From the NCBI GenBank assembly GCA_907163375.1, contig CAJQUW010014772.1, forward strand, positions 124,001-188,000: a DNA stretch of 64,000 nucleotides. The letters are read 5' to 3'. Both the position numbers and the translations under genes were made by a program. This stretch comes from Prostheceraeus crozeri (Eukaryota > Platyhelminthes > Polycladida > Euryleptidae). The first letter of the stretch is position 1. The number at the start of each line of letters is the position of its first letter. The notes under the pieces were generated by a model. It worked only from the letters and a program-made list of their open reading frames with translations. It made no database searches and had not been told where the DNA came from. Of the stretch, positions 34,500 to 45,664 are shown piece after piece.

Positions 34500-35003
34500 C
34501 CATTGTGCACGGATATCTGGTAGTTTTGCAAAATGGAAGAATATGCAGAAGATGAATGAACATTTTGGACTGTGCAACGATTTAGAAAACGGACTCTATT
34601 ATTGCTGAGGCATCACGTTGTTATCTGCTACATTATTGCAAATTTGCACGGATGTTCAGCCTGCCATTTGTGAAATATTTTGTTTAGAATGTAATATACA
34701 CAATTGCGATACACCATGGGCTTTCAGAATGATCAAATACTACAAAATACCACCGAAATTGACTCACCAAGGAATTTTGTACTTCACCTAGAAAATCATT
34801 AGAGTTTGTTTATGCGCGGTGGGAACAATAAAAGTGAGTTCAAGTAAAATAAATTTTGATCAAACAAAGGTCAGCCAATGAAATTCACGAAAAGTCGAGG
34901 AGTAGTGCCAACTTAAAGCCATGAAGACTTCTTTGTTCCGCGGGAATTATCAATGACTCCACTACTCAAAACTCCTAAAACTGATTTCGTTCATTATGCA
35001 AAA
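34500..35003 (-). repeat. Inverted duplication, right arm (empty site)
   Basis: Reverse complement of the left arm at 28679-29600 without the MITE. At about 34700 the inverse reads CATGGTGTATCGCAATTG, where the left arm has GGTGCATC, the MITE, then GGTGCATCACAATATTG. The outer limit is GTTTTGCATAATGA at about 35003. Confidence 0.75.
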
Positions 35004-35009
35004 CATCAC

Positions 35010-35930
35010 GGATTTATCCGGACTGGTAAACGCATGAACTTCGCAGACTATTGAATTATGTCCAAATTCAGTAGATTCTCTTGCCAATCATGTCGTACAT
35101 GAACGTACCAAGTACAGAAAGCTAACTTTTCGCTTCGCTCAAGCTCATGAGACCACTCATCTAGGTCAATTTTGGTAGATCTAATGGATCATCAAATTAC
35201 TGAAACATGCATAATTTTGTGATGCCGTTTAATGATAAAAATTAGAAAATATTGATTTTAAATAATTTACAACTTTGTAAAATGGATCCATGACTTTTTG
35301 GACTTTCAAAACACTTCGGACTGGTCCGGTTTCCACAATTATATCATGTTGTAATCATCACTATTGAGGATCGTATTTGTGAATTCTATCGCTTTGCCGG
35401 CATATTTTACAACACTTAAGAACTTCGGAAAACAGGAATACGTTTTGTCTAACGTTTAGCCTATGTCTTCAAATTTTATGAAAAAGCAGTTCGATCATCA
35501 GTTGGATGTTTGCTTTCCTGAATTTTCTCCTTTTTGGCGAAAATGAAGGCGACAGGCACATCCAAAAGTGAATTTCAACATCAATATCAAAATCATCACC
35601 TGAAATCTCCGTATGTGAAAGATTTTTCACGGAATTTGATATCTTCGTCCATCTGTTGTCATGCCATATACAATTGTTTTCCTATTATTAATTACTATTA
35701 TTAATACAGATACAACCAGTGGGAGATAGAACACCTGCTGAGATTTGACAAAATTAATTGATTTATATTTTGATAAATGAAATTTTTATCCACTGGAATT
35801 TCTCCTTCTCGACAAAGTATGCAAAGATTTGCGTGATACACAAATCACAGCCTGCTGAAAACTGTTAAATGTTATCACATTGCCTTATCTTGACGTTGTC
35901 ATTGGTGTTCATTGGAGCAATTGAAAAGAC
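35010..35930. other. Upstream flank of gene B, no gene seen
   Basis: AT-rich, no recognisable element. Possible CCAAT words (CATTGG) occur near 35900, not independently supported. Confidence 0.4.
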
Positions 35931-35934
35931 CCGC

Positions 35935-36031
35935 AGAGATATTACTATTGGTTGTCTATCCAGACAGTTTAGTTCCTGATATTTAATGAGATTGCTTTCC
36001 AACAAATCTGTGCTTCGTTTGTAAAGTGGCG
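35935..36031 (+). promoter_or_regulatory. Conserved 5' region of gene B
   Basis: Shares TTTAATGAGAT (35982-35992), a preceding TATTA..GGTTG word and TTTCCAA with the stretch before gene A (3645-3737). Likely leader or promoter-proximal DNA inherited from the duplication. Confidence 0.4.
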
Positions 36032-36083
36032 ATGGGAAATCTGTGGTGTACATGCTTTTTCGTTTGCTTTTGCACTATATCAG
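36032..36083 (+). CDS. Lectin-like gene B, exon 1: signal peptide
   Basis: ATG at 36032 opens MGNLWCTCFFVCFCTIS, a short hydrophobic leader rich in Cys and Phe, ending in a phase-1 GTAAGA donor at 36084. It parallels A exon 1 (3738-3786) in sequence, length and phase, and matches the phase of the acceptor at 42367. After joining, mature protein would begin near AFSMVYKHS. The 6.3-kb intron that follows carries RTE and LINE fragments and MITEs. Confidence 0.65.
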
Positions 36084-36182
36084 GTAAGACAGTTTTCCTC
36101 ATACACCATATCATCTTCATAGGAAAGTGACTTAATTATTCACAAATTCATCGTAATCATTGTGTTCACTTGGTGTTCTGAA

Positions 36183-36295
36183 TCTTGGGTTCACTCTTGG
36201 GTTTTGGGTAGTCTTGGGAGGGTGCCCAAGAATCTTGGGGTGCGGATCCAAGAGCTTGGGTACCCCCTCCCCCCAAGAGTGCGGACCCAAAAGTA
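36183..36295. repeat. CTTGGG-rich patch
   Basis: About six CTTGGG words and their inverses within 110 bp, close after gene B exon 1. Similar words recur at about 37265-37332 (CCCAAGATT, GGGTCTTGGGGG). The two patches might be ends of one element, but no clean inverted repeat was found. Confidence 0.4.
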
Positions 36296-36309
36296 AAGAA
36301 ATTGACCAT

Positions 36310-37900
36310 GAATGATAATTTGCGGTTTTCTTGGAAAAGTTCTGCCTAAGTATAAGCGTATGACCACATCATGTCATAGCATGTAAGCTTACATGTATGT
36401 ACATGTAAATATGCAACCTACTTCGACCACACAATTGGTCTTTCTATGATAAAACTGTGCTATCATCAGCTTTGATATAGACCTCCCGTAAATGTCTATC
36501 TGATAGTGTGTTTAATTAGCTTTTTAAATTATGCTTTGATTACCTATGGCTTCCTTGTGAATTTGATCCATTAAGCTAAATGTAATGCACATTGTGTTAG
36601 ACAGAATTTTGTATATATCATTTTGCGTGAAAAAAACAAATAATGCATGAAAGAATGCAATAAACCAATACCTGCATAACACTTATGCTGTTAAATTGAG
36701 AGCCTACAACAATTCGTAGATTTCTTCCTTCATATAGCTTCTTGCCTTGAAAGTTAAAAACTTCGGTCTATATTGTCTATTCTACTAGGCTACATGTATT
36801 AGAAATAGAAAGATTTCGGTATCATATAATGCAGTGACATTCTTTCGATTAGTAAAAATATCGTTATATCTACATTTGTGCTATTTTCATCTTGTACGAC
36901 GCCTATGTTATGTGTGCTTCGTTTCTCGATCAAATATGTTGTAAGGAATGTAGCTTAGTCACACATGTCGTTCTAATTAGGAAATTATTAGGCTGTAGAC
37001 GTAAACAGGGTTGATGATATGAAGCCCCGAGATAACCTATGCCGATAATAAAAATTTCAGCTAAATATTGATATGGTCTCAATTCCGCAATAACAAAAAA
37101 TTCATGTAATAAATGTAATTAATATGAACATTAGACACATATTAATTGGATAGCAATATGTACAATATGGCATGATTCAAAATATCTTCATGCAATTTTA
37201 AATCTCAATCAAATTTCCAAAAATGTTATGGAAATTGTTGTTCCACTTCAATAGAGAAATAGCCAGTGACCCAAGATTAATCTTGTCATGGGTCTTGGGG
37301 GTTACCCCAAGATTGGACCCAACCTTGTCAGCAGTGACCACTCCGACGTGTATGCCGCTGCATGTTGTGCCACGCATTGATAGTCAATATATTGGCTATA
37401 GCCTTAGGTTTCTTTCTTAGACCGAATACGTTTATCCACAATGATTGATTTTCGAGCTAAGTTGCACTCCATGGGGTCTGGTCTAAATACCCATTGCTCT
37501 CTTTTTGGGAGTTCAGATGCTAGAACTGTGTGAACTCTTCAATGAGTTCGCTGTCGATCCATATAGCATTGATGCTATAGGATGTCCCTAATGCTATAGG
37601 ATGTATCAGATCAGTTCGCACTCAAGTATAGTTATTTACGCAACTACATTTAGTGCAAAGTACATAATTGCGCTCTTTATATATTTGTCATTGCATTTTT
37701 CGAGAGCAACATGTCTATGCACGCGCCCAAAGGGTTCGCTTTTTCTTTTACCACTCAACGACAAGGTCTATGGATATTAGAACTTTTCTCGGAACACTAT
37801 TGATGTAGTTCATTCAGTAAACTCTCCATTAAGTAAACGCTTTCTTGACTTGTCTTTTAGATTTGTAAGTACACCTCTTAAAGCTTCCAAAGTCTCGGTC
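36310..37900. other. Intron 1 of gene B, no gene seen
   Basis: Apart from the CTTGGG words at 37265-37332 and a local duplication of ATGCTATAGGATGT near 37570-37605, nothing was recognised. Confidence 0.4.
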
Positions 37901-37910
37901 AGTGCATTAA

Positions 37911-38568
37911 AGCTCCATTCAGACAGGCGACACGACACTGTCAATCATTGCAGTCAATTGCAGTAGTTATTTCAAGATTATATGTAAACCTGCCTGCTCG
38001 TTCACATAGACCACGCGACATGAACGCGACATTCGACGACACGCTCCTCGCTCAGAAAAATGTTCTGAAATTCTCGGCGACCTATGTTAGAAAATAGGAG
38101 CTCCTAAATTTGTCATGTCGCGTGAAGTCGCTGGTTGAAGTTGTCATCATTGCTCATATTTCATTTTGTGACAGCTTGTAGTAACTATCAAATTAAAGCA
38201 AGGGTATCTAGGCGTCGAAATTAAGGTGTGTCTTTAAAAATGACGCCAATAACTAAGCATGCTTGGTGAAAAGGATCGGTTACTGACGAGTAATTGATTC
38301 ACAAAATATCAACTAAAATACAGTTGATAACCGAACCATATTTGTATTCGTTTGAAAGCTGATCATGCAAGGAAGATAATCGTGATAACAAAAAACACAA
38401 TAATGAGTAATAAGATATTTATGAAAAACGTTAATGATTCTGTGTTAATGTGCCGCGTGAATGCCGTCGAAATGTCGTCAGAGCGTCGCCGAGTTGGTCT
38501 GAACGGTGTCGTCAATGTCGCAAGGTGTCGCTGTCGTGTCGCTGTCGCCTGTACGTGTGAATGGAGCT
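37911..38568. mobile_element. 658-bp MITE with AGCTCCATTCA ends
   Basis: Left end AGCTCCATTCAGACAGGCGA faces the inverse TGTGAATGGAGCT, and GACACGACA words mirror TGTCGTGTC-type words. TAA flanks both sides (37908-37910 and 38569-38571), as for PIF/Harbinger-type elements. A related end, GGTCCATTCACGTCGGACGC, lies alone near 19259. Overlapping frames on both strands at 38352-38617 come from the arm and are not genes. Confidence 0.7.
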
Positions 38569-38786
38569 TAAGGACAACATGAATGAAAGCAGTGGAAATA
38601 CATGCACAGAATGACACTGGAAGGAGAGGACATTGTATTAAGAGACGAAAGGCATTTGGATGGATTTAATCACAACCTGAGTCACATGATTTGTGTAAAT
38701 GCAATTAGAGATCACAAGCATACATAAATTGGTCCGATATGATATTGTTATTTATGGCATCCTAAGACACTTTTCATGCCTAATTC

Positions 38787-39545
38787 ATCATCATCATCAT
38801 CATCAGCCTTTCGTGCCACTGCAGGCAGATGGCCTCCACTCCCTCCTCCAGCTTCTTCGATCTTGCGCCTTCTGAATCCAGTTGATTCCGCTCTTCTCCT
38901 CAATATCGTCTCTGCATCTTCTCCTTGGCCTTCCTCTTCGACTTCGTCTTTCTAGTGGAGTCCATTCCGTTACTTTCTTGGCCCATTTGTTGTTGTTCAT
39001 TGTGGATAGGTGCCCTGCCCAGTGTCCCTTCATCGTTCTGATTTTACTCGTTATGTCAGTGATTCTCGTACTTTCTCTGATGCTCTCGTTCCGTATTTTG
39101 TCCTTCCTTATGATGTTTGACATTGCTCTTTCCATACTTCTTTGTGCCACAACCAGTTTCCATTCTTGTCGTTTTGTTAGTGTCCATACTTCTGCACCAT
39201 ACGTCATTGGTGGCAGTATGACCGTATCAAACAACCTTCGTTTCAAGCATATTAGGATGTTCCTGTATTTGAGTAGTTTGCTGTATTGTCCGAACCTTCT
39301 CCAACCAGTATTTATTCTGTGATCTATTTCCCTGCCAATTTCGTTATTTGCTGTTAGCCAACTTCCAAAGTATTGGTATTCATTTACTTCTTCCAGCATT
39401 TCTCCATCAACTTGAATTCCTTGTCGCGTTGTTCGCTTTGCTATTTCATTGCACATAACTTTTGTTTTCTTCTTGTTCATTTTCATGCCATCTTTCCTTC
39501 ATTCGTCGTTTCATGATGTTATGATTCTCTGCAGGTCTTCTAGTC
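38787..39545 (-). mobile_element. RTE-type LINE, 5'-truncated
   Basis: On the minus strand the C-terminal part of an RTE reverse transcriptase reads LKMN-type MKMNKKKTKVM, YQYFGSWLT, LPPMTYGAEVWTLTKRQ, MKGHWAGHLSTM and RRSRRGRPRRRCRDDIE, followed by the family's final W...A.DR..W region. The frame is open from 39486 to 38803, and homology extends to about 39545 with a frame disruption. A (TGA)n-type tail (CATCATCATCATCATCAT on the plus strand) ends it at about 38787, as in RTE elements. Confidence 0.88.
38803..39486 (-). pseudogene. RTE reverse transcriptase C-terminal fragment
   Basis: 227 codons without the catalytic palm motifs: only the thumb and C-terminal domains remain, so no activity is expected. 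The open frame with few changes suggests recent insertion. It is antisense to gene B, inside its first intron. Confidence 0.8.
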
Positions 39546-39904
39546 ACACCTAATTAGTAAAGCCTAATTATTAGGAGATCCGGAACATGAATTTTCTGTT
39601 CCGCATGCATTTCTGGCAGGAACATGAATTTCTGAAATGCATTTAATCCAACGATACATGTACAATACATCCTATGTAATGTACATGTATTGTATGCAAT
39701 GCTAAGCAATTCACATTTTTCACATTTTCCTATTCTGCAGCACCAAGTAAGTATTTCTCATTATTCAAGTTGCTCAAAATATGATCTTAACAAGTTTTCA
39801 TAATGCTGTTATTCTCACTTAAAATTATTTTGATCCAAAGAGTGATTGCGGCTTTTTGAAAATAGCATTCAACAGGAAACAATCCAAATTCCCCTATTTA
39901 GCAA

Positions 39905-40624
39905 TAGTTTGCCGTTTCAGTTGATAAATGATGGAAACGCTTGTGAAATCGAAACTACATTTTTATTCATTTCAGACAATTTGTTATGAAAGCAAAATTC
40001 TCCACCATACTGTATTTTAGATAATGTAAGCACTTCGAAAATATTTTTTGCTATTCTACCATTTATACTTTCAAATTCTTTCAATTTTCTAGCTGTTGTA
40101 TGAGCTGCTTGCTTTGCTTTATTAGTAAGTGAAATCAAATGTTTCTTAGTATTTTGTGAAATCCAGAATTTTAGGCATTTGTATTCTTTAACTATTTCAA
40201 TCTGTTTGATATCATTATTAAAATCAATGTTTATGTACACAGTCACTATTGTCACATTTAGCATTTTGCATGATGATTTTTGTTTCATCGCAAATTATTT
40301 CCACACCATTATCATTTCAGACAACTTTAAACAAAATTTATGCATTATTTCTGCTTGTTTTATCAATCCGTTTTCATCTTTACTCACCAAGAGGATGTCA
40401 TCAGCATAGATTGAACATGATGCATGAACTTCTCTGATTATTGCAGCGTATTTTATTTCAATATTGGATATGCCATAGAAAGTCGGCAGAAGCGACTTGA
40501 GTGGACATGGACTTTGAATACACTGCTCAGAGGTGGAACCGGACCGGTCAATTTTGCTTTGTTGAATATGTATCTGAAAAGGATTTTCATCTGTTTGACT
40601 TGAGCTCCATTTACACGTTATCAC
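39905..40624 (-). pseudogene. LINE fragment related to the 31-34 kb relic
   Basis: On the minus strand it shows SIYADDILLVSKDENG (RT catalytic box), FCLKLSE, then KCLKFWISQNTKKHL, NKAKQAAHTTARKLKEFE and LTLSKIQYGGEFCFHN. These align with GMWISKSNKIHLEQL, KGKQASYLAAEQLKEFG and LTLSKMKYCAEFCFFN at 31.7-32.0 kb. At least one frame change separates the two open pieces (40624-40295 and 40288-39917). It is a short internal fragment. Confidence 0.8.
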
Positions 40625-40629
40625 AAATT

Positions 40630-41415
40630 TGATGTCATTAGGATATGTAAATCACAGATCTAGAAAGGGATTGATGGACTACTCTCCGTTTGGCGTGAAA
40701 CCTCTTTTCCCTGCTGCACGCGCGCGCATTCCCCGAATGAAGACAAGAAACTGATATTGGCATTCACGTGTTTGTGAGAAACTAAGGACATGTATTTTCT
40801 TTTAACGAAAAATTAACAACGAAGCATGAGATTAATGTTAATCAAAATTTATTTACTTCAAAAGAGAACCAGCTTCATTGCTTGCTGTTAAGTATATTTT
40901 GGTATTTAAAAAATTGGCCAAAGGTAGGGACTGAGCTCAGAATATCAGTTAGCTGCATTTATAGTATATTTGTACAAGCATGAGGGAGATTGTATGAGTG
41001 AGAATATATTTTATTATTGAGAAAGAATATCCCTTCAAAATGCAGCCTATTGTATAATTAAGATAATTGAATTATTTTACATATATAGAGAGTACTGTAT
41101 TTGCATACAATTACACAATGCCGTACAAAGGGGTAAATAAGTAATTATAACAGTATAATGTATAAGTTCAGTGCGTCACAGAAAAACCGCTGGATTTAAA
41201 GCATAGTTTATATCAACAATATGATGTTCAAAATACCGACCGCACCGATGAATGCAATTCTTCAAGACGAATCCACTTGCGAAATATTAAGCGATTAGCT
41301 CACAATGTGCAGGAAGGTCTCGATAGAAAATTCTTGACATCCACCACAATATGACAACGGTGCCTCTACGATGGCGGCTTCCAGTGGTTGAAAATGGCTT
41401 GGTGGCGGTACCGTG
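40630..41415. other. Intron 1 of gene B, no gene seen
   Basis: AT-rich, no element recognised. Confidence 0.4.
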
Positions 41416-41420
41416 TCAGC

Positions 41421-41941
41421 CACAGAAATAGATTGTTTCAGCGTATCACTTTGCTAGAAATACAAACTGATTCAAAACGATGGCACATGCAGGAACTTAC
41501 TAGGTGGGTAAAAAGAAATTTTTAATACCCTACAGAGATAGGAAAAATAATTGTGCGTCGCTTGCGGATTGCTCTGAATTCCTTCAAATGCTCCGATCGC
41601 TACGATTCCTTCAGATTTGAAGAATTCAGATCATCGTGCAAAAGTTTTCTCGATAATGTTGCGCCCTCCGATCATTATTAAAGAAGTTAGCAGGCGCACG
41701 AAAAAACGTTCACAAACTTCTCTGTAGAACTTGACATCGACTGTGTCTCTTTGCTGTGTGATCCGGTTGATAACAGTCACTGAAACTTCGCACAATTTGG
41801 CGTGTTTAATGTTGAACTGGCTGCTAATTGTTCGATTGCTATGGTATTATGTCAGCACATTGTGCCATTTCATTAACGCTGTATGTTCCACTGTTTCCTT
41901 TCTGGTCAAACAGAAGAAGAGACGACCTGTCTAATTCTTTG
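41421..41941 (+). mobile_element. hAT-like MITE, copy 2
   Basis: Starts CACAGAAATAG and ends TTCTTTG (eroded from TTCTGTG). Flanks GTGTCAGC and ATGTCATT share only the central five bases, so this insertion looks older, or the flank has changed. It contains a stretch missing from copy 1 (GTAGAACTTGACATCG region). The 41-codon frame at 41809-41934 is retained and ends KQKKRRPV. Confidence 0.8.
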
Positions 41942-42049
41942 ATGTCATTGTACCTTACTATGACTCAAGCTGTTATTGCTTCAATTAATTTGATAAAATA
42001 GCTTTCAATAAATCGCCATTTGGCTAACATGTACAACTATTGTATGATA

Positions 42050-42191
42050 GGGGCTGTTCATTAACTAAAATTCTGCCTGCTGAATATTGAACCGATTTAA
42101 TATTCAGCCTGTAAATAGTTTTTGAAGGACAGTATGATACCGAAACCGACTGAAAATTCTGCCGGTAGAATTTTAGTTAATGAACAGCCCC
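42050..42191. mobile_element. 142-bp MITE with GGGGCTGTTCATTAACT ends
   Basis: GGGGCTGTTCATTAACTAAA and its inverse form inverted repeats of about 27 bp. The form GGGNCTGTT is common in PIF/Harbinger MITEs. Flanks are ATA and TTA, so the target duplication is not clean. A second copy lies at 44457-44573. The element lies about 180 bp before gene B exon 2. Confidence 0.8.
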
Positions 42192-42367
42192 TTAGGCTTC
42201 ATTCACTTGATTCTTCTCAAAATCTGGCGGCAGTGACATAGATATCGGCCTTACCGAGCAGCTGAAATTACTATCAACAAAGTCGGTTATACTTAAACAG
42301 CAGAGGAATATGGCACACTGCTAGATTAAAATTTACAAAGCCATGAATTTTGTCTTCTTTATTGCAG

Positions 42368-42799
42368 CATTTTCCATGGTATACAAACATTCCCAGACAG
42401 AGATGACTTGGTCTGAGGCAGGTGAGTTCTGCCAACGAGATCGATGTCTTTCACTTGCAAGCTTTTCTTCAGAAGATGATCTCCATCGATTGTGGGCTTA
42501 TTTCACTGCTGAAAACCTGCAGCATTTGTTTACATGGACAAGTGCCATGAAGAAGCGGAAAATTGCTACGTGTAAAGTGGTGCATACCAGAACTGAAGCT
42601 GTTCAGTTAATGAAATGGCCAGGTGGAGATGCCTTTGATGCTGTAGCGAATTATGTGGACCTTAGTGTCAATTACTGCTTTCACTACCATGATCATTCTG
42701 CAACATATTTTAGAGCATATGTATTGGAGAACTACGATCAACTATTCATTCATGATTCTTCATCGACAGGAAGCTCTAAGATCTGTATGACTGAAGCAG
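42368..42799 (+). CDS. Lectin-like gene B, exon 2: first C-type-lectin-like domain
   Basis: Between a TTGCAG acceptor and a GTAAGT donor (42800), phase 1-1, 432 nt. It encodes SMVYKHSQTEMTWSEAGEFC, LASFSSEDDLHRLWAYF, a TCKVVHTRTEAVQL stretch and a final SSKICMTEA. It aligns along its length with A exon 2 (SMVYKHSEELMNWSDAAAFC). Cys positions agree; B has a few extra residues around NYCFHYHDHS. The typical sugar-binding triplets are absent. Expected extracellular. The in-frame ATG at about 42343 lies in the intron before the acceptor. Confidence 0.75.
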
Positions 42800-42831
42800 G
42801 TAAGTCGAAGAACGATCACTGAAGCGAACAT

Positions 42832-43262
42832 CAGCACGAACGCGTCACGAGCACGACAAGAACATGAACATGACACGATCACGACACGACACGAAATGAA
42901 GACGACGTGACACGAACATGAACACGATACGAGCACGACATGAGCACGACACGAACATGAATTCGTCACGAGCACGACACGAGCACGACACGAACATGAA
43001 TTCGTCACGAACTCGACACGACACGAAACGAAGACTACGTGACACGAACATGAACACGTCACGAGCACGACACAAACATGAATTCGTCACGAGCTCGACA
43101 CGACACGAAACGAAGACGACGTGACACGAACATGAACACGACACGACGCGACGCGAAACAAAGACGGCGGGACACGAACATGAACACGTCACGAGCACGA
43201 AACGAACACGGCACGAACATGAACACGATGCGATCACGACACATGACACGACACAGCACGAT
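42832..43262. repeat. CACGA-rich satellite in intron 2 of gene B
   Basis: About 430 bp of irregular repeats built from CACGAACATGAACACG and GTCACGAGCACGACACG, with a longer period of roughly 100-120 bp marked by CGAAACGAAGAC-type words. It starts about 30 bp after the donor. Low-complexity composition keeps several frames open on both strands. Shorter CACGA patches lie at about 44255-44345 and 45800. Confidence 0.85.
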
Positions 43263-43264
43263 TT

Positions 43265-44450
43265 TGACTTTTAACTCGGTTAGCATTTATTGGTCATCGT
43301 AGCAACTTCTATAGAGAAACACGTCATTGTTTTCGAGAATAGAAGTTATTGAACAAATTTTTGCATTAACAGATAGCGCATTACATCACATTATGCTACC
43401 ATAATAGAAAAACAGCATAGCTTTTAGTAAATGAATCGCATCAGCATTATAGCTTAGATCAATTGCGCTCTATTCACAAAACCTCACTGAAATTACAGAG
43501 CTTGCATCAAAGGATGGACACTTATGTCAAGGATGGACACTAAAATCAATAGCCCTGATCATTCACTTTCTACAGTACCGCTTTGACTTCATGCGAGATA
43601 TTTGCACCAATTGTTTGGACGTACCTGGACCTGTACCGTTGTTGTTCTGTACCTGTACCGGAATTAGGATACTGTTGACCATGTATTGCCACCGCACTCA
43701 AATGAATAGCGATCCTCTTCTACAGTCAAAAGCATACGCTGAAAATCAGCCCTACAGTCTAAATCAATGGTATCAATCTAGTGCTACTGCAAATGAACCT
43801 CTACATGGAAGGCGCCAGTGCATGCATGATTCAATTTTATGCCCTTATCAATAGCTTTGATGAATGTTATTAATTTCTGAAGCAGTCCTATTATGACCTT
43901 GCAACTGCTTCGAGGCGACTGAAATCATGGATTTCTACATGGTGTTGTAGTAGATAGGCTACATAGCTTGCAGTAATTCATGATGAAAAATGTCTCTCGG
44001 AAATCGCTGTAAAATACACCATAGATACCACGCGGAAAGTGAAATTATCATCGCTTGAATTAAAAAAAACCCTGACAATATAATGATAATTTTGAAATAT
44101 CCTCCATCTTGCACACGATTTTCTTAAAGTTAATGCTAGAGCAATGCCTGAATTCAGTTCATCAGAGATAGAAAGACAATGCAAGAAGAAATGCCTCGTA
44201 GGATTTCGAATAATTAGTCACATTTCAGTTGGATTTACCCAAGAACAAAACACAAAAAAGACACGAGCATGCAATGAACAAAACGCATAGCAAAAACGGC
44301 ACAATCACGACCAAACCACGAACACGACGGCGATACAACCACGGACTTGAACAAGATCACAGCAATTAAAGGCAACACCAGGAGCGCGAAGCGCGAGAGT
44401 TTAATCGAGAGTGGTGTAACCGAATTGTCGCCACAGTTTTCTGCCAAACT
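43265..44450. other. Intron 2 of gene B, no gene seen
   Basis: Contains the CACGA-like patch at 44255-44345. Frames at 43591-43854 and 43978-44184 have no recognisable content. Confidence 0.4.
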
Positions 44451-44456
44451 GACATT

Positions 44457-44573
44457 GGGGCTATTCATTAACTAAAATTTAATTTTCTGCCGATAAATAG
44501 TTTTTGAACGACGGTAGAGCACCGAAATCGGCTGAAAATTCTGCCGGTAGAATTTTAGTTAATTAGCAGCCCC
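44457..44573. mobile_element. 117-bp MITE, second copy of the 42050 family
   Basis: Starts GGGGCTATTCATTAACTAAA and ends in the near-inverse TTTAGTTAATTAGCAGCCCC, flanked by ATT on both sides (3-bp target duplication). It shares the interior words AAATAGTTTTTGAA and GCTGAAAATTCTGCCGG with the copy at 42050-42191. Confidence 0.8.
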
Positions 44574-44575
44574 AT

Positions 44576-45120
44576 TACTTCCTCGATGTATGAGTTGCAT
44601 GAATCATAGATATCGGACCTCGTGACCAATGATTTCTGAAACCGTTTCTAAACTATCGAGAGACAGAATTTCATTGTCTAATTGGTTTGTCGATTTGTCA
44701 AAGATTCAACGTTCAATTTCTACCCAAGATAGCTGCATTTGGACAGAAATCCATGACTTAAGTAGGAAACATTCTTGGTCAAATTACCCGAATGCTCTCT
44801 ATCTCTCCGTTGTGTTTTTTATTCCTTTTCCAGCTAACTTTATGATCAGCTTTCAGTCGCTATTGTTGTGATGGAGAGAATGGACTTTAATGACATTAAA
44901 TAATCAACTATAGCACGTTTTTAAATGTCTTCTCCTTAGACATCGCAATCCAAGTACTTTTCTGCTTGGATATCAGCAGTTCAGACGGATATTCTAATCT
45001 TTGAAATGTTCATCTTACCGTTAAGAATGAGGGAACGAAGTTAAAAGATCTGTATGTTTGAAACTCATTCATTTTTGGATCTAATTGTTGCATTGTTGAG
45101 GTAGAGTTTCTGCAATTACA
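44576..45120. other. Intron 2 of gene B, no gene seen
   Basis: No exon or element recognised between the MITEs. Confidence 0.4.
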
Positions 45121-45128
45121 TGGAAATG

Positions 45129-45650
45129 CACAGAATTAGATTGTTTAATCGTATCACTTTGCTAGAAGTGCAAACTGATTCAAACAGATGGCACATGCAG
45201 GAACTTATTAAGTGGGCAAAAAGAAATTTTTAATACCTTGCAAAGATAGGAAAAATAATTGTGCGTCGCTTGCGGATTGCTCTGAATTCCTTCAAAATGC
45301 TCCGATCGCCACCATTTCCTCAGATTTGAAGAATTCAGATCATTGCGCAAAAGTTTTCTCGATAATGTTGGGTCCTCCGACCATTTCAAAAAAAGTTAGC
45401 AGGCGCATGAAAAAACGTTCACAAACTTCTCTGTAGAACTTGACATCGTCTGTGTCTCTTTGCTATGTGATCTGGTTGATAACAGTCACTGAAACTTTGC
45501 ACAATTCAGCGTGTTTAATGTTGAACTGGCTGCTCATTGTTCGATTGCTATGGCATTTACTCAGCAGATTGTGCCATTTCATTTACGTTACATGTTCTAA
45601 TGTTTCTCTTCTAGTCAAACGGAAGAAGAGACAACCTGTCTACTTCTGTG
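45129..45650 (+). mobile_element. hAT-like MITE, copy 3
   Basis: Starts CACAGAATTAG and ends CTTCTGTG, flanked by identical 8-bp TGGAAATG at 45121-45128 and 45651-45658. Length 522 bp. The hydrophobic frame starting MLNWLLIVRLLW (45518) is kept, but here the stop after the KRKKRQPV tail is changed to a Tyr codon, so the frame runs out of the element to 45742. Confidence 0.88.
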
Positions 45651-45664
45651 TGGAAATGGGTTCA

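Noticed and set aside
42760-43302. Several frames in the CACGA satellite as genes
   Set aside because: Low-complexity repeat translation on both strands, with no domain and no splice context.
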